Below, piece by piece: positions 1-12,141 of a stretch of 64,000 nt of DNA. The notes beneath the pieces were generated by a model that was not told where the DNA came from, did not search any database, and saw only the letters and a program-made list of their open reading frames with translations. Numbering within the stretch: the stretch's first letter is position 1; the number at the start of each line of letters is the position of its first letter. This DNA comes from Alphaproteobacteria bacterium (lineage in GTDB: Bacteria; Pseudomonadota; Alphaproteobacteria; Micropepsales; Micropepsaceae): NCBI GenBank assembly GCA_947462105.1, contig CANHNJ010000004.1, positions 1 through 64,000 of the forward strand, read 5' to 3'. The translations under genes were made by a program, and so were the position numbers.

Positions 1-1
1 A

Positions 2-1084
2 TGGTCCTTCATGCCCAAGGAAGTGAAGGAACGTCCGCATTACCTGGTGGTGAATGCCGACGAGTCCGAGCCGGGCACCTGCAAGGATCGCGATATCATG
101 CGCCACGATCCGCACACGCTGGTCGAAGGCTGCCTGGTCGCGAGCTTCGCGATGCGGGCCCATGCCTGTTACATCTATGTGCGCGGTGAATTCATCCGCG
201 AGCGCGAGGCGCTGCAGCGCGCCGTTGACGAGGCCTATGCCGCCAGGCTGATCGGCAAGAACAACATCCATGGCTGGGATTTCGACCTTTATGTCCATCA
301 TGGGGCAGGGGCCTATATCTGCGGCGAGGAAACCGCGCTGCTGGAAAGCCTCGAAGGCAAGAAGGGCCAGCCGCGCCTGAAGCCGCCATTCCCGGCCAAT
401 GTCGGCCTGTATGGCTGCCCCACCACCGTCAACAATGTCGAAAGCATCGCGGTGGCGCCGACCATCATCCGCCGCGGCGCCGACTGGTTCGCCGGCATCG
501 GCCGTCCCAACAATACCGGCACCAAGGTGTTCTGCATCTCGGGCCATGTGAACAAGCCCTGCAATGTCGAAGAGGAAATGGGCATTCCGCTGCGCGAGTT
601 GATCGAGCGTCATGCCGGCGGCGTGCGCGGCGGCTGGGACAATCTTCTGGCCGTGATTCCGGGCGGCGCCTCGGTGCCCTTGATGCCCAAGGCAACCTGC
701 GACGACATATTGATGGATTTCGACAGCCTGAAGGCGGTGCAGACCGGTCTTGGCACGGCGGCCGTGATCGTGATGGACAAGTCCACCGACGTGATCAAGG
801 CGATCCAGCGGCTGGCTTATTTCTACAAGCATGAAAGCTGCGGCCAGTGCACGCCCTGCCGCGAAGGCACCGGCTGGATGTGGCGGGTCATGACCCGCAT
901 GGTGAAGGGCGATGCCCAGGTGTCCGAGATCGACCTGCTGCAGGAAGTCAGCAAGGAAATCGAAGGCCATACCATCTGCGCTCTGGGCGATGCGGCGGCC
1001 TGGCCGATCCAGGGCCTGATCCGGCATTTCCGTCCCGAAATCGAAGCGCGCATTGCCGCCTTCTCAAAAATGGCGGCGGAGTAA
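2..1084 (+). CDS. nuoF: NADH-quinone oxidoreductase subunit F (5' truncated by window edge)
   Basis: Frame 2 open from the edge; [32 protein letters not shown] and [15 protein letters not shown] motifs; followed by nuoG. Confidence 0.97.
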   Translation, partial: WSFMPKEVKERPHYLVVNADESEPGTCKDRDIMRHDPHTLVEGCLVASFAMRAHACYIYVRGEFIREREALQRAVDEAYAARLIGKNNIHGWDFDLYVHHGAGAYICGEETALLESLEGKKGQPRLKPPFPANVGLYGCPTTVNNVESIAVAPTIIRRGADWFAGIGRPNNTGTKVFCISGHVNKPCNVEEEMGIPLRELIERHAGGVRGGWDNLLAVIPGGASVPLMPKATCDDILMDFDSLKAVQTGLGTAAVIVMDKSTDVIKAIQRLAYFYKHESCGQCTPCREGTGWMWRVMTRMVKGDAQVSEIDLLQEVSKEIEGHTICALGDAAAWPIQGLIRHFRPEIEARIAAFSKMAAE

Positions 1085-1087
1085 GCC

Positions 1088-3217
1088 ATGGCCACGCGCA
1101 AGCTGATCGTTGACGGCAGGGAAGTCGAAGCGGAAGAAACCCTGACCCTGTTGCAGGCCTGTGAACAGGCCGGCGCGGAAATTCCGCGCTTCTGTTTCCA
1201 TGAGCGCCTGTCGGTGGCCGGCAATTGCCGCATGTGCCTGGTGGAATGGGTCGGCGCGCCTAAGCCGCAGGCGTCCTGCGCGCTGCAGGTGAAGGACATC
1301 TTCCCCAACAAGGACGGCACGCCCGCCAAGATCAACACGACCAGCCCTTACGCCCGCAAGGCGCGCGAAGGCGTGATGGAATTCCTGCTCATCAACCACC
1401 CGCTGGATTGCCCGATCTGCGACCAGGGCGGCGAGTGTGATCTGCAGGACCAGGCGATGGGCTATGGCCGCGCCGCCTTCCACCGCTTCAACGAGAACAA
1501 GCGCGCTGTCGAAGACAAGTATATGGGCCCGCTGGTCAAGACGATCATGACCCGCTGCATCGCCTGCACCCGCTGCGTGCGCTTTGCCACCGAAGTGGCG
1601 GGTGTGCCCGATCTGGGCGCCACCGGTCGCGGCGAGGATGTCGAGATCACCACCTATCTCGAAAAGGCCTTTGCCAGCGAATTGTCGGGCAACGTGGTCG
1701 ATCTCTGCCCGGTGGGCGCGCTCACCAGCAAGCCCTACGCCTTCAATGCCCGGCCCTGGGAACTGAAGAAGACCGAGAGCATCGATGTGATGGACGCACA
1801 GGGCTGCAACATCCGCGTCGATACCCGTGGCCCGCAGGTGATGCGCGTGCTGCCCCGCCTCAACGAAGAGGTGAATGAGGAGTGGATCAGCGACAAGGCG
1901 CGCCATGCCTGTGACGGGCTTACCCGCCAGCGCCTCGACCGTCCCTATATCCGCGTCAACGGCAAGCTGAAGCCTGCGACCTGGGCCGAAGCCTTTGCCG
2001 CCATCGCCGCCAAGGTGAAGGCGACCGCGCCGGAAAAGATGGCCGCCGTGGTGGGCGATCTCGCCGCCGCCGAGGACATCAAGGCGCTGAAGGACCTGAT
2101 GTCGAGCTTGCGCGTCACCAACCTGGATTGCCGCCAGGACGGCGCCAAGATCAAGGGCGGCACGCGCCAGACCTATCTCTTCAACAGCAGCATCGCCGGT
2201 GTTGAAGCCGCCGACGCCATCCTGCTGGTCGGTGCCAATCCGCGCTGGGAAGCGCCGGTGCTGAACGCCCGCATCCGCAAGTCCTTGCTGGCGACTGGCG
2301 TCAAAGTCGCCAATCTGGGCCCGGCAGTTGATCTCACCTATCCGGCGGAACAGCTCGGCACCGACGTGCAAACGCTGGCCACCATCGCCAATGGCAGCCA
2401 TCCCTTTGCCAAGGTTCTGACCGACGCCAAGCGCCCCATGATCATCCTGGGTGCGGGCGCAATCACCCGTGCCGATGGCGCTGCCATCCTGGCACTGGCC
2501 GCGCGCATTGCTGGCGACACCGGCATGATCGGCCCGGCGGGCGGCCACGCCGATGGCGGCTGGAACGGCTTCAACATCCTGCACACCGCCGCCAGCCGCG
2601 TCGCTGCGCTCGACCTGGGCTTCCTGCCCGGCACCAATGGCCGCGACGTGGCCGGTATCGTGCAGGCTGCGCAGAAGGGCGAGATCGAGTTGATCTACCT
2701 GCTGGGCGCCGACGAGTTCGAAGTTGATCGCCTGGGCCGCGCCTTCGTGATCTACCAGGGCAGTCATGGCGATGCCGGCGCGCATCATGCCGACGTCATC
2801 CTGCCCGGTGCCGCCTATACCGAGAAGGATGGCCTGTATGTGAACTTCGAGGGCAGGGTGCAGCGCGGCCGCCGCGCCGCCTTCCCGCCGGGTGAGGCCA
2901 AGGAAGACTGGACCATCCTGCGGGCGCTGTCCGAAGTGCTGGGCGCCCGCCTGCCTTACGACAACCGCGCCCAGCTCGTCGCCGCCATCGTCAAGGATGC
3001 GGCCCATTTCGCCGATATTGGCGCGGCGCCTGTGCATGCCGATACCTCGGCCGCGACCTGGAACGGCATCGGTGAGAATGCCGCGCTGGACGCGTCCGTG
3101 CCGCTGACCGGCTTCATCGCCGATTTCTACCTGACCAATGCGGTGGCGCGCGCCAGCGAGACTATGGCCAGTTGCAGCCGCGAGTTCTCCGGCGCGACCA
3201 AGATGGCGGCGGAATAA
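1088..3217 (+). CDS. nuoG: NADH-quinone oxidoreductase subunit G
   Basis: N-terminal 2Fe-2S ferredoxin and Cys/His motifs (CPICDQGGECDLQDQ, CIACTRCVRF); position in nuo operon. Confidence 0.97.
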   Translation: MATRKLIVDGREVEAEETLTLLQACEQAGAEIPRFCFHERLSVAGNCRMCLVEWVGAPKPQASCALQVKDIFPNKDGTPAKINTTSPYARKAREGVMEFLLINHPLDCPICDQGGECDLQDQAMGYGRAAFHRFNENKRAVEDKYMGPLVKTIMTRCIACTRCVRFATEVAGVPDLGATGRGEDVEITTYLEKAFASELSGNVVDLCPVGALTSKPYAFNARPWELKKTESIDVMDAQGCNIRVDTRGPQVMRVLPRLNEEVNEEWISDKARHACDGLTRQRLDRPYIRVNGKLKPATWAEAFAAIAAKVKATAPEKMAAVVGDLAAAEDIKALKDLMSSLRVTNLDCRQDGAKIKGGTRQTYLFNSSIAGVEAADAILLVGANPRWEAPVLNARIRKSLLATGVKVANLGPAVDLTYPAEQLGTDVQTLATIANGSHPFAKVLTDAKRPMIILGAGAITRADGAAILALAARIAGDTGMIGPAGGHADGGWNGFNILHTAASRVAALDLGFLPGTNGRDVAGIVQAAQKGEIELIYLLGADEFEVDRLGRAFVIYQGSHGDAGAHHADVILPGAAYTEKDGLYVNFEGRVQRGRRAAFPPGEAKEDWTILRALSEVLGARLPYDNRAQLVAAIVKDAAHFADIGAAPVHADTSAATWNGIGENAALDASVPLTGFIADFYLTNAVARASETMASCSREFSGATKMAAE

Positions 3218-3220
3218 GCC

Positions 3221-4276
3221 ATGGCGCTGGTCTCCTTCTTCGAGAACACGGTTGGCTTGCCCCACGCCTGGGCCTGGTTCCTCAGCAATGCGGCGCTGAT
3301 CCTGATCTTCGACGTCGTGCTGCTGGTGCTGATCGCCTACCTGCTGCTGTTCGACCGCAAGGTCTGGGCAGCGGTGCAGATGCGCCGGGGCCCCAACGTG
3401 GTCGGCCCCTTTGGCCTGCTGCAGACCTTTGCCGACCTGCTCAAGTTCCTGTTCAAGGAAGTGATCATTCCGGCCGGCGCCAACAAGGTGCTGTTCCTGA
3501 TCGCGCCGTTCCTCACCGTGCTGCTGGCCTTTGCCGGCTGGGCAGTGGTGCCGATGGACGAGGGCATGGTGATTGCCGACATCAATGTCGGCATCCTCTA
3601 TCTCTTCGCCATGTCGTCGCTGGGCGTCTATGGCATCATCATCGCGGGCTGGGCCTCCAATTCGAAATACCCGTTCCTGTCGGCCCTGCGCGCCGCCGCC
3701 CAGATGGTGTCCTATGAAGTCTCGATTGGCTTCGTCATCATCACCGTGCTGCTGTTCGCCGGTTCGCTGAACCTGTCGGACATCGTGCGGGCCCAGGCCA
3801 CCACCGGCACCCTGGCGCTGTTCAGCTGGAACTGGTTCTCCATCCTGTTCCCCATGCTGCCGATCTTTTTCGTCTCGGCGCTGGCGGAAACCAACCGCCC
3901 GCCCTTCGATTTAGTGGAAGCCGAAAGCGAACTGGTGGCGGGCTTCTTCGTGGAATATTCCTCGACCCCGTTCCTGCTCTTCTTCCTAGGCGAATATCTT
4001 TCCATCGTGCTGATGTGCGCGATGTGCTCGATCCTGTTCCTGGGCGGCTGGCTGCCGCCGTTCAATATCGTGCCCTTCACCTGGGTGCCGGGGATCATCT
4101 GGTTTCTGCTCAAGATCGTCTTCTTCTTCTTCATGTTCGCGATGGTGAAGGCCATGGTGCCGCGCTACCGCTACGACCAGTTGATGCGTCTGGGCTGGAA
4201 GGTTTTTCTGCCCACCTCGCTGGCCTGGGTGATACTGACTGCCGCCTGGGTTCTTTTCGTCCGGCCGCATCTGTGA
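3221..4276 (+). CDS. nuoH: NADH-quinone oxidoreductase subunit H
   Basis: [47 protein letters not shown] motifs. Confidence 0.97.
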   Translation: MALVSFFENTVGLPHAWAWFLSNAALILIFDVVLLVLIAYLLLFDRKVWAAVQMRRGPNVVGPFGLLQTFADLLKFLFKEVIIPAGANKVLFLIAPFLTVLLAFAGWAVVPMDEGMVIADINVGILYLFAMSSLGVYGIIIAGWASNSKYPFLSALRAAAQMVSYEVSIGFVIITVLLFAGSLNLSDIVRAQATTGTLALFSWNWFSILFPMLPIFFVSALAETNRPPFDLVEAESELVAGFFVEYSSTPFLLFFLGEYLSIVLMCAMCSILFLGGWLPPFNIVPFTWVPGIIWFLLKIVFFFFMFAMVKAMVPRYRYDQLMRLGWKVFLPTSLAWVILTAAWVLFVRPHL

Positions 4277-4282
4277 GGGCTC

Positions 4283-4771
4283 ATGGCTAGTCTCGACCGC
4301 ACCGCGCGCCAGATATTCTTCTGGGAATTCATCCAGAGCTTCCTGCTCTCGATGCGCTATTTCTTCGCGCCCAAGGCGACGCTGAACTATCCGTTCGAAA
4401 AGGGTCCGCTGTCGCCCCGCTTCCGCGGCGAGCATGCCTTGCGCCGCTACGCCAATGGCGAGGAACGCTGTATCGCCTGCAAGCTGTGCGAGGCGATCTG
4501 CCCGGCCCAGGCCATCACCATCGAGGCGGAGCCGCGCGATGACGGTTCGCGCCGCACCACCCGCTACGACATCGACATGGTGAAGTGCATCTATTGCGGT
4601 TTCTGCCAGGAAGCCTGCCCGGTGGATGCCATCGTGGAAGGTCCGAACTTCGAATTCTCCACCGAGACCCGCGAAGAACTCTATTACAACAAGGCCCGGC
4701 TGCTCGCGAATGGCGACCGCTGGGAACGTGAAATCGCCCGCAACCTGGAACTGGACGCGCCTTACCGTTAA
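4283..4771 (+). CDS. nuoI: NADH-quinone oxidoreductase subunit I
   Basis: Two 4Fe-4S motifs [12 protein letters not shown] and [12 protein letters not shown]. Confidence 0.97.
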   Translation: MASLDRTARQIFFWEFIQSFLLSMRYFFAPKATLNYPFEKGPLSPRFRGEHALRRYANGEERCIACKLCEAICPAQAITIEAEPRDDGSRRTTRYDIDMVKCIYCGFCQEACPVDAIVEGPNFEFSTETREELYYNKARLLANGDRWEREIARNLELDAPYR

Positions 4772-4789
4772 GGCCGAACGAGAGACAAT

Positions 4790-5410
4790 ATGTTCCAAGC
4801 GATAGCCTTCTACGCCTTCTCGGCGATCCTGCTGCTCAGCGCGGTCATGGTGATCGGCGCGCGCAATCCCGTGCATTCGGTGCTGTTCCTGATCCTGGCT
4901 TTCTTCAACGCAGCCGGCCTGTTCGTGCTGCTAGGCGCCGAGTTCCTCGCCATGCTGCTGGTGGTGGTCTACGTCGGCGCCGTCGCCGTGCTCTTCCTGT
5001 TCGTGGTGATGATGCTGGACATCGACTTCGCCGAGCTGAAGAAGGGTTCGCTGCAATATCTGCCGCTGGGCGGGCTGATCGGCCTGATCCTGGTGTCGGA
5101 GCTGGTGCTGGCCGGCAGCGCCTGGGTGCTGCGGCCGGCGCATCTGGAAGCCACCGCCAGCGTTATCCCGTCGGATGTCACCAACACCAAGGCGCTGGGG
5201 CACATTCTCTATACCGACTATGTCTTCCACTTCCAAATCGCGGGCATGGTCCTGCTGGTTGCGATGATCGGCGCCATCGTGCTGACGCTGCGCACCCGCC
5301 CGGGCGTACGCCGCCAGAACATCGCGGCGCAGAACGCCCGCACCGCAGCCATGTCGGTGGACATGGTCGATGTGAAGCCGGGCCAAGGCTCCGGGCAGGA
5401 GGGCTCGTAA
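4790..5410 (+). CDS. nuoJ: NADH-quinone oxidoreductase subunit J
   Basis: Membrane protein with [29 protein letters not shown]; operon position. Confidence 0.95.
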   Translation: MFQAIAFYAFSAILLLSAVMVIGARNPVHSVLFLILAFFNAAGLFVLLGAEFLAMLLVVVYVGAVAVLFLFVVMMLDIDFAELKKGSLQYLPLGGLIGLILVSELVLAGSAWVLRPAHLEATASVIPSDVTNTKALGHILYTDYVFHFQIAGMVLLVAMIGAIVLTLRTRPGVRRQNIAAQNARTAAMSVDMVDVKPGQGSGQEGS

Positions 5411-5411
5411 C

Positions 5412-5720
5412 ATGGTCGTTGGTCTGAGCCACTATCTCACCGTTGCGGCGATCCTCTTCACCATCGGCGTGCTGGGCATCTTCCTCAACCGCAAGAACAT
5501 CATCGTCATCCTGATGTCGGTCGAACTGATCCTGCTGGCGGTCAACCTGAACTTCGTCGCCTTCTCCGCCTATCTGGGCGATCTGGTGGGACAGGTCTTC
5601 GCGCTGTTCGTGCTCACCGTGGCGGCGGCGGAAGCTGCCATCGGCCTGGCCATTCTGGTGGTCTATTTCCGCAACCGCGGCACCATCGCGGTTGAGGACG
5701 TCAACATGATGAAGGGCTGA
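5412..5720 (+). CDS. nuoK: NADH-quinone oxidoreductase subunit K
   Basis: 102 aa; [31 protein letters not shown]; operon position. Confidence 0.96.
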   Translation: MVVGLSHYLTVAAILFTIGVLGIFLNRKNIIVILMSVELILLAVNLNFVAFSAYLGDLVGQVFALFVLTVAAAEAAIGLAILVVYFRNRGTIAVEDVNMMKG

Positions 5721-5725
5721 CGCGT

Positions 5726-7717
5726 ATGTATGCCGCGATCGTCTTCCTGCCGCTTCTGGGCTCCGTCATCGCTGGCTTGTTCGGCCGCCTGATCGGCGCG
5801 CGCGCGGCCGAGCTGGTCACCACCGGTCTGCTGTTCGTGTCGGCGGCCCTGTCGGTCGTGACCTTCGGCCATGTGGCGCTGGGCGAAGCCGAAACCGCCA
5901 TTGTGCCGCTCTGGTCCTGGATTCATTCCGGCGATTTCCTGGTGGACTGGACCATCCGCGTCGACACCATCACCGCCGTGATGCTGGTGGTGGTGACGGG
6001 CGTCTCGTCGCTCGTGCATCTCTATTCCATCGGCTACATGCACGAGGATCCGCATCGCCAGCGGTTTTTCTCATACCTGTCGCTGTTCACCTTCGCCATG
6101 CTGATGCTGGTGACGGCGAACAACTTCCTGCAGCTTTTCTTTGGCTGGGAAGGTGTCGGCCTGGCGTCCTACCTGTTGATCGGCTTCTGGTACCAGAAGC
6201 CGAGCGCCAACAACGCCGCGATGAAGGCCTTCATCGTCAATCGCGTCGGCGATTTCGGCTTTGCGATGGGCACCTTCGGCATCTGGGCGATCTTCCGCAC
6301 CCTGGATTTCGACGCGGTCTTCGCCATGGCCCCGGACATGGTCGGCAAGACCATGAACTTTGCCGGCTATGATCTCGATATCCTCACCACGCTTTGCCTG
6401 CTGCTGTTCGTGGGCGCGATGGGCAAGTCGGCCCAGCTCGGCCTGCACACCTGGCTGCCAGACGCGATGGAAGGCCCGACCCCTGTCTCGGCGCTGATCC
6501 ATGCTGCCACTATGGTGACGGCGGGCGTGTTCCTGGTTTGCCGCTGCTCACCCCTGTTCGAACTGGCCCCCGTCGCCACCGGCTTCGTTGTCTTCATCGG
6601 CGCCACCACCGCCTTTTTTGCCGCCACGGTCGGTCTGTTCCAGAACGACATCAAGCGGGTGATTGCCTATTCGACCTGTTCGCAGCTGGGCTACATGTTC
6701 GCCGCCGCCGGCGTCGCCGCCTACAACGCCGCCATGTTCCATCTGTTCACCCATGCCTTCTTCAAGGCATTGCTGTTCCTGGGTGCCGGCGCGGTGATTC
6801 ATTCGCTGCACCACGAACAGGACATGCGAAAGATGGGCGGCATCTGGAAGCAGATACCGTGGACATGGGCCGCCATGCTGATCGGCAATCTGGCGCTGAC
6901 CGGCGTCGGCATCCCCCTGCTGCATGTCGGTTTCGCAGGGTTCTATTCCAAGGACGCCATCATCAATTCCACCTTTGCCGCGCATACCGGCATCGGCACC
7001 TATGCCTTCATCCTGCTGGTGATCGCGGCGGGCATGACCAGCTTTTATTCCTGGCGCCAGTTCCTGATGACGTTTCATGGCCGCTATCGCGGGCTGGATC
7101 ACGATGACCATCACGGCCATGCCGCCCATGATGACCACGACCACCATGCGCCCAAGCTGGACGAGATTCATGAATCGCCGCTGGTGATGATGATCCCGCT
7201 GGCGGTGCTGTCGCTGGGTGCGCTGTTCGCAGGCGCTGGTTTCTACCAACATTTCATCGGCGAGGGCGCCCATGAGTTCTGGCGCGCGTCGATTTTCCTG
7301 GGCGAGGGCGAAGAAGGCCACCTGCCGCTCTGGGTCGAGTTCGCGCCGCTGGTGGTGACGATCATCGGCTTCCTGATCGCCTTCTACTATTACATCCTGC
7401 ATCCCAAGCTGCCGAAGATGCTCGCCGCGCGCCGGGGCATGCTCTACCTGTTCTTCTTCAACAAGTGGTACTTCGACGAGCTCTATGACCTGATCTTCGT
7501 GCGCCCGGCGCTGTGGATCGGCCGCTTCCTCTGGAAGAAGGGCGACGGCATGGTCATTGACGGCCTGGGCCCCGATGGCGTTTCCGCCCGGGTGCTGGAC
7601 GCGACACGCGGCACGGTGAAGCTGCAGTCCGGTTATGTCTATCACTATGCCCTGGCGATGCTGCTGGGTGTGGTGGCGCTGGCCACCTGGTTCGTGGTGA
7701 CGCGAGGTGGAATGTGA
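5726..7717 (+). CDS. nuoL: NADH-quinone oxidoreductase subunit L
   Basis: [42 protein letters not shown] motifs. Confidence 0.97.
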   Translation: MYAAIVFLPLLGSVIAGLFGRLIGARAAELVTTGLLFVSAALSVVTFGHVALGEAETAIVPLWSWIHSGDFLVDWTIRVDTITAVMLVVVTGVSSLVHLYSIGYMHEDPHRQRFFSYLSLFTFAMLMLVTANNFLQLFFGWEGVGLASYLLIGFWYQKPSANNAAMKAFIVNRVGDFGFAMGTFGIWAIFRTLDFDAVFAMAPDMVGKTMNFAGYDLDILTTLCLLLFVGAMGKSAQLGLHTWLPDAMEGPTPVSALIHAATMVTAGVFLVCRCSPLFELAPVATGFVVFIGATTAFFAATVGLFQNDIKRVIAYSTCSQLGYMFAAAGVAAYNAAMFHLFTHAFFKALLFLGAGAVIHSLHHEQDMRKMGGIWKQIPWTWAAMLIGNLALTGVGIPLLHVGFAGFYSKDAIINSTFAAHTGIGTYAFILLVIAAGMTSFYSWRQFLMTFHGRYRGLDHDDHHGHAAHDDHDHHAPKLDEIHESPLVMMIPLAVLSLGALFAGAGFYQHFIGEGAHEFWRASIFLGEGEEGHLPLWVEFAPLVVTIIGFLIAFYYYILHPKLPKMLAARRGMLYLFFFNKWYFDELYDLIFVRPALWIGRFLWKKGDGMVIDGLGPDGVSARVLDATRGTVKLQSGYVYHYALAMLLGVVALATWFVVTRGGM

Positions 7718-9198
7718 GCCTGCCGATCCTTTCCCTTACCACTTTCGCGCCGCTGGTCGGCGCCCTGGCCATCCTGGCGCTGCCCAAGGCCAACAGCGCC
7801 CGCTGGATCGCACTGGGCACCACGGTCGTCACCTTCGCGCTGTCGCTGGTGATGCTGGCTGGATTCAATTCCCTCGATCCCGGCTTCCAGCTGGTCGAGA
7901 AGCTGGAATGGATGGGCGGCGGCATCTCCTATCACATGGGCGTGGACGGCATCTCGATCCTGTTCGTGGTACTGACCACGGCGCTGATGCCCTTCGCCAT
8001 CGCCGCCAGCTGGGAAAGCATCGAGACCAGGGTCGCCGAGTACATGGTCGCCTTCCTGGTGCTGGAAACCATGATGATCGGCGTTTTCTGCGCCCTCGAC
8101 CTGGTGCTGTTCTACGTTCTGTTCGAAGGTGGCCTGATCCCGATGTTCCTGATCATCGGCGTGTGGGGCGGCAAGCGGCGCGTCTATGCCAGCTTCAAGT
8201 TCTTCCTCTACACCTTTGTCGGCTCGGTGCTGATGCTGCTCGCGATCATGAGCATGTACTGGTACAGCGGCACCACCGATATCCCGACCTTGATCGCCAG
8301 CAGCAACTTCCCCGCCGGGATGCAGACTTGGCTGTGGCTGGCTTTCTTCGCCAGCTTCGCCGTGAAGATGCCGATGTGGCCGGTCCATACCTGGCTGCCC
8401 GATGCGCATGTCGAGGCGCCTACAGCCGGTTCGGTGATCCTGGCCGCGATCCTGCTGAAGATGGGTGGCTACGGCTTCCTGCGCTTCTCGCTGCCCATGT
8501 TCCCGGACGCCAGCCTGCTGTTCCAGCCGCTGGTCTTCACCATGAGCGTGATTGCGATCATCTACACCTCGCTGGTGGCCCTGGCGCAGGAGGACATGAA
8601 GAAGCTGATCGCCTATTCGTCCGTCGCCCATATGGGCTTCGTCACGATGGGCATCTTCACCCTGAACCATCAGGGCATCGAGGGCGGCATCTTCCAGATG
8701 CTGAGTCATGGCGTGGTGTCCGGCGCGCTCTTCCTTTGCGTCGGCGTCGTCTATGACCGCATGCACACGCGCGAGATCGCAGCCTATGGCGGCCTGGTCA
8801 ACCGCATGCCGGTCTATGCCGCCTGTTTTCTGGTCTTCACCATGGCCAATGTCGGCCTGCCGGGCACCAGCGGTTTCGTGGGCGAATTCCTCACCATGCT
8901 GGGCGCCTACCGCGCCAACACCTGGGTGGCGATCTTCGCCGCCACCGGCGTCATCCTGTCGGCGGCCTATGCCCTGTTTCTTTATCGCCGCATCGTCTTC
9001 GGGGTGCTGGTCAAGCCTGCGCTGCAGACCATCCAGGACCTGACGCTGCGCGAGAAGGCCCTGCTGGTGCCGCTGCTGGTGGTCACCATCTTCCTGGGCG
9101 TCTATCCGAAGCCTGTGTTCGACGTCACTACGCCTGCCGTCATGAAGCTTGTTGACGGGATCAAGCTGCGCAATGCCAACCAAGGAGCAGCCAAGTGA
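7714..9198 (+). CDS. nuoM: NADH-quinone oxidoreductase subunit M
   Basis: [37 protein letters not shown] motifs; overlaps the nuoL stop. Confidence 0.97.
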   Translation: MSLPILSLTTFAPLVGALAILALPKANSARWIALGTTVVTFALSLVMLAGFNSLDPGFQLVEKLEWMGGGISYHMGVDGISILFVVLTTALMPFAIAASWESIETRVAEYMVAFLVLETMMIGVFCALDLVLFYVLFEGGLIPMFLIIGVWGGKRRVYASFKFFLYTFVGSVLMLLAIMSMYWYSGTTDIPTLIASSNFPAGMQTWLWLAFFASFAVKMPMWPVHTWLPDAHVEAPTAGSVILAAILLKMGGYGFLRFSLPMFPDASLLFQPLVFTMSVIAIIYTSLVALAQEDMKKLIAYSSVAHMGFVTMGIFTLNHQGIEGGIFQMLSHGVVSGALFLCVGVVYDRMHTREIAAYGGLVNRMPVYAACFLVFTMANVGLPGTSGFVGEFLTMLGAYRANTWVAIFAATGVILSAAYALFLYRRIVFGVLVKPALQTIQDLTLREKALLVPLLVVTIFLGVYPKPVFDVTTPAVMKLVDGIKLRNANQGAAK

Positions 9199-10634
9199 CC
9201 CTGCAGGCCGATCTCCTGGTTGTTCTGCCCGAGTTGATCCTGGCGCTCGGCGCCATGACGCTGCTGCTGACCGGCGCCATCAGGGGCGGCAAGGCTGCAC
9301 CCCTGGTCAACTGGGGCGCCGTCGCCCTGCTGGCCGTGGCCGGTGCGGTCGCCCTCTGCGTGGTGCCGGCTGACGCCACCGCCTTTGGCGGCGCCTTCAT
9401 CGCTGATGGGTTCGCCCGTTTCGCCAAGATACTGATCCTGGCCGGCGCGGCGCTCTGCATCCTGCTGGCCGACGAATTCTTCGCCACCAGCAAGCTGTCG
9501 CGTTTCGAGCTACCAGTGCTGATGCTGATCGCCACCCTGGGCATGCTTCTGATGGTGTCGGCGGGCAGCTTCCTGTCGCTCTATATGGGGCTGGAGCTGC
9601 AATCGCTGGCGCTGTACGTGCTGGCATCCTTCAACCGCGATCACCTGCGTTCGACCGAGGCAGGCCTGAAGTATTTCGTGCTGGGCGCGCTTTCGTCCGG
9701 CATGCTGCTGTATGGCATCTCGCTGATCTATGGCTTTACAGGCAGCGTCGCATTCACCGCCATCGCCCATGTGATCGGTGAGATGGGTGTGTCGCTGGGC
9801 GTGATCTTCGGCCTGGTCTTCCTGATCGCGGGCCTGGCCTTCAAGGTTTCCGCCGTGCCGTTCCACATGTGGACGCCTGATGTTTATGAAGGTGCGCCCA
9901 CGCCGGTGACGGCCTATTTCGCCACCGCCGCCAAGGTCGCGGCGCTGTGCCTGTTCCTGCGCGCCATCCTCAGCCCGTTCCCCGAGGCGCTGGAACAGTG
10001 GCGCCAGATCATCGTCTTCATCTCGGTGCTGTCCATGGCGCTGGGTGCGCTGGCCGCCATTGGCCAGACCAACATCAAGCGCCTGATGGCCTACAGCTCC
10101 ATCGGTCACATGGGCTATGCGCTGCTGGGCCTGGCGGCTGGCACCATCATGGGCGTGCAGGGCGTGCTGATCTACCTGGCGGTCTATGTCTTCACCAACC
10201 TGGGCGTCTTCGCGGGCATCCAGGTGATGCGCCGCAATGGCCATGCGGTCGAGAGCATCTCCGACCTGGCGGGCCTGGCGCGCACCGACATCCGGTTCGC
10301 GCTGGTCTTCGCCATGCTGTTCCTCAGCCTGGCGGGCCTGCCGCCCTTCGCGGGCTTCATCGCCAAGTTCTACATCTTCCTCGCCGCGATGCAGGCAGGG
10401 CTGGTGATCCCGGCAGTGCTGGGCGTTCTGGCCAGCACGGTGGGCCTGGTCTATTACCTGCGCCTCGCCAAGATTATGTTCTTCGACGAGCCCGCGCCGG
10501 CCCTTGACGTGCGCCAGAGCCTGGCGCCGCGCGCCATCATGGTCATGGCGGGTGCGGTGACGCTGGTGCTGATCGTGGTACCGCTGCCGCTGGTCAACGC
10601 GGCGGGCGCCGCCGCCAGGGCCTTGCTTCCTTGA
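9195..10634 (+). CDS. nuoN: NADH-quinone oxidoreductase subunit N
   Basis: [30 protein letters not shown] motif; operon position. Confidence 0.97.
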   Translation: MTLQADLLVVLPELILALGAMTLLLTGAIRGGKAAPLVNWGAVALLAVAGAVALCVVPADATAFGGAFIADGFARFAKILILAGAALCILLADEFFATSKLSRFELPVLMLIATLGMLLMVSAGSFLSLYMGLELQSLALYVLASFNRDHLRSTEAGLKYFVLGALSSGMLLYGISLIYGFTGSVAFTAIAHVIGEMGVSLGVIFGLVFLIAGLAFKVSAVPFHMWTPDVYEGAPTPVTAYFATAAKVAALCLFLRAILSPFPEALEQWRQIIVFISVLSMALGALAAIGQTNIKRLMAYSSIGHMGYALLGLAAGTIMGVQGVLIYLAVYVFTNLGVFAGIQVMRRNGHAVESISDLAGLARTDIRFALVFAMLFLSLAGLPPFAGFIAKFYIFLAAMQAGLVIPAVLGVLASTVGLVYYLRLAKIMFFDEPAPALDVRQSLAPRAIMVMAGAVTLVLIVVPLPLVNAAGAAARALLP

Positions 10635-11365
10635 ACCATTGGCCGCCGGGTGTCGGCCTGGTGCGGCTGAACCAGATCGATTCCACGAATGCGCAGGCGC
10701 GCCGCCTTGCCGAAGCCGGCGAGGCAGGTCCGCTCTGGATCACGGCTGATCACCAGACAGCGGGCAAGGGCCGTCGTGGCCGCGTCTGGGAAACCGGCGC
10801 AGGCAATCTCGCCGCCACGCTGCTGTTGCGTCCCGGCGCGGCCCCTGCCCAGGCGGCGCAACTGAGCTTTGCGGCGGCGCTGGCGGTGGCCGATCTGGCG
10901 GTCCATTTCGCACCGCATGCCGTCATCACGGTGAAATGGCCCAATGACGTTCTGGCCGATGGCCGCAAGGTCGCCGGCATCCTGCTGGAGGCGGGTCGCG
11001 CCGACAACGAGAATGCATGGCTGGCCATCGGCATCGGCGTCAACCTTGCGGACCATCCCGAAGGTACCGAATTTCCTGCCACCAGCCTGGTAACGCTGGG
11101 GATCGTCCCGCCCGCGCCGCAGACGGCCCTGGTCGCGCTGGCCGGCCGTTTCGCCCATTGGCAGGCCGTGTGGGCTGCGGAGGGGTTCGAGCCCCTGCGG
11201 ACCGCCTGGCTGGCGCGGGCCGAAGGGCTGGGCCTTCCCATCCGGGCCCGGCTGCCGCATGAAGAGCGGCACGGCGCTTTCGAGGGCATTGACGCCACGG
11301 GTGCGCTATTGTTGCGGGAGCCGGGCGGCGTGCGCGCCATCACGGCGGGAGAGGTGTTCTTTTAA
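10631..11365 (+). CDS. birA: Biotin-[acetyl-CoA-carboxylase] ligase
   Basis: [49 protein letters not shown] motifs. Confidence 0.93.
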   Translation: MNHWPPGVGLVRLNQIDSTNAQARRLAEAGEAGPLWITADHQTAGKGRRGRVWETGAGNLAATLLLRPGAAPAQAAQLSFAAALAVADLAVHFAPHAVITVKWPNDVLADGRKVAGILLEAGRADNENAWLAIGIGVNLADHPEGTEFPATSLVTLGIVPPAPQTALVALAGRFAHWQAVWAAEGFEPLRTAWLARAEGLGLPIRARLPHEERHGAFEGIDATGALLLREPGGVRAITAGEVFF

Positions 11366-12141
11366 TGCTGCTCGCGATCGATGCCGGTAACACCAATGTG
11401 GTCTTCGCGGTCTATGACGGCGACGCCGTTCGCGCCCAGTGGCGCGCCGTCACCAAGGTGTCCCGCACTGCCGACGAGTATGCGGTATGGCTGAGCCAGC
11501 TCCTGGCGCTGGAAGGCCTGTCCTTCAAGAATCTCGATGCCGCCATCATCGCCACCGTGGTGCCTGCCATCCTGTTCGACCTGCGCGACATGTGCCGCAA
11601 ATACCTGAAGGTGGAGCCGATGCGGGTGGGCGATCCGGCACTCGACCTGGGCGCCAGGCCCGATGTCGACCGGCCCGAGAGCATTGGCGCCGACCGGCTC
11701 TGCAACACGGTGGCCGCGCATGCGAAATATCCCGGCGCGGTGATCGTGGTCGATTTCGGCACCGCCACCAATTTCGACATCGTCGCCGCGAACGGCGCCT
11801 TCTCCGGCAGCATCATCGCGCCGGGCGCCAACCTGTCCATCGAGGCGCTGCACCAGGCTGCGGCGCTGCTGCCGCGCGTCGCCATCAACCGGGCCCAGAA
11901 AGTGATCGGGCGCGACACCGTCACCTCCATGCAATCGGGCATCTATTGGGGCTATGTCGGCCTGATCAGCGGCCTGGTCGAGCGCATCAAGGCCGAGTAT
12001 GGCCAGCCCATGACCGTGGTGGCGACGGGCGGACTGGCGCATCTGTTCCGGCCCGACCTGCCCATGATCGATCATGTCGATCCCGATCTCACCATGCGCG
12101 GGTTGATGCTGATCCATGCCCGCAACGCCAAGCGCGCCTAA
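11365..12141 (+). CDS. coaX: Type III pantothenate kinase
   Basis: [40 protein letters not shown] motifs. Confidence 0.95.
   Translation: MLLAIDAGNTNVVFAVYDGDAVRAQWRAVTKVSRTADEYAVWLSQLLALEGLSFKNLDAAIIATVVPAILFDLRDMCRKYLKVEPMRVGDPALDLGARPDVDRPESIGADRLCNTVAAHAKYPGAVIVVDFGTATNFDIVAANGAFSGSIIAPGANLSIEALHQAAALLPRVAINRAQKVIGRDTVTSMQSGIYWGYVGLISGLVERIKAEYGQPMTVVATGGLAHLFRPDLPMIDHVDPDLTMRGLMLIHARNAKRA

Noticed and set aside
1064-3265. 733-aa minus-strand ORF opposite nuoG
   Set aside because: Antisense shadow ORF in high-GC coding sequence; biased H/G/A/R composition with no family motifs; nuoG is clear on the other strand.
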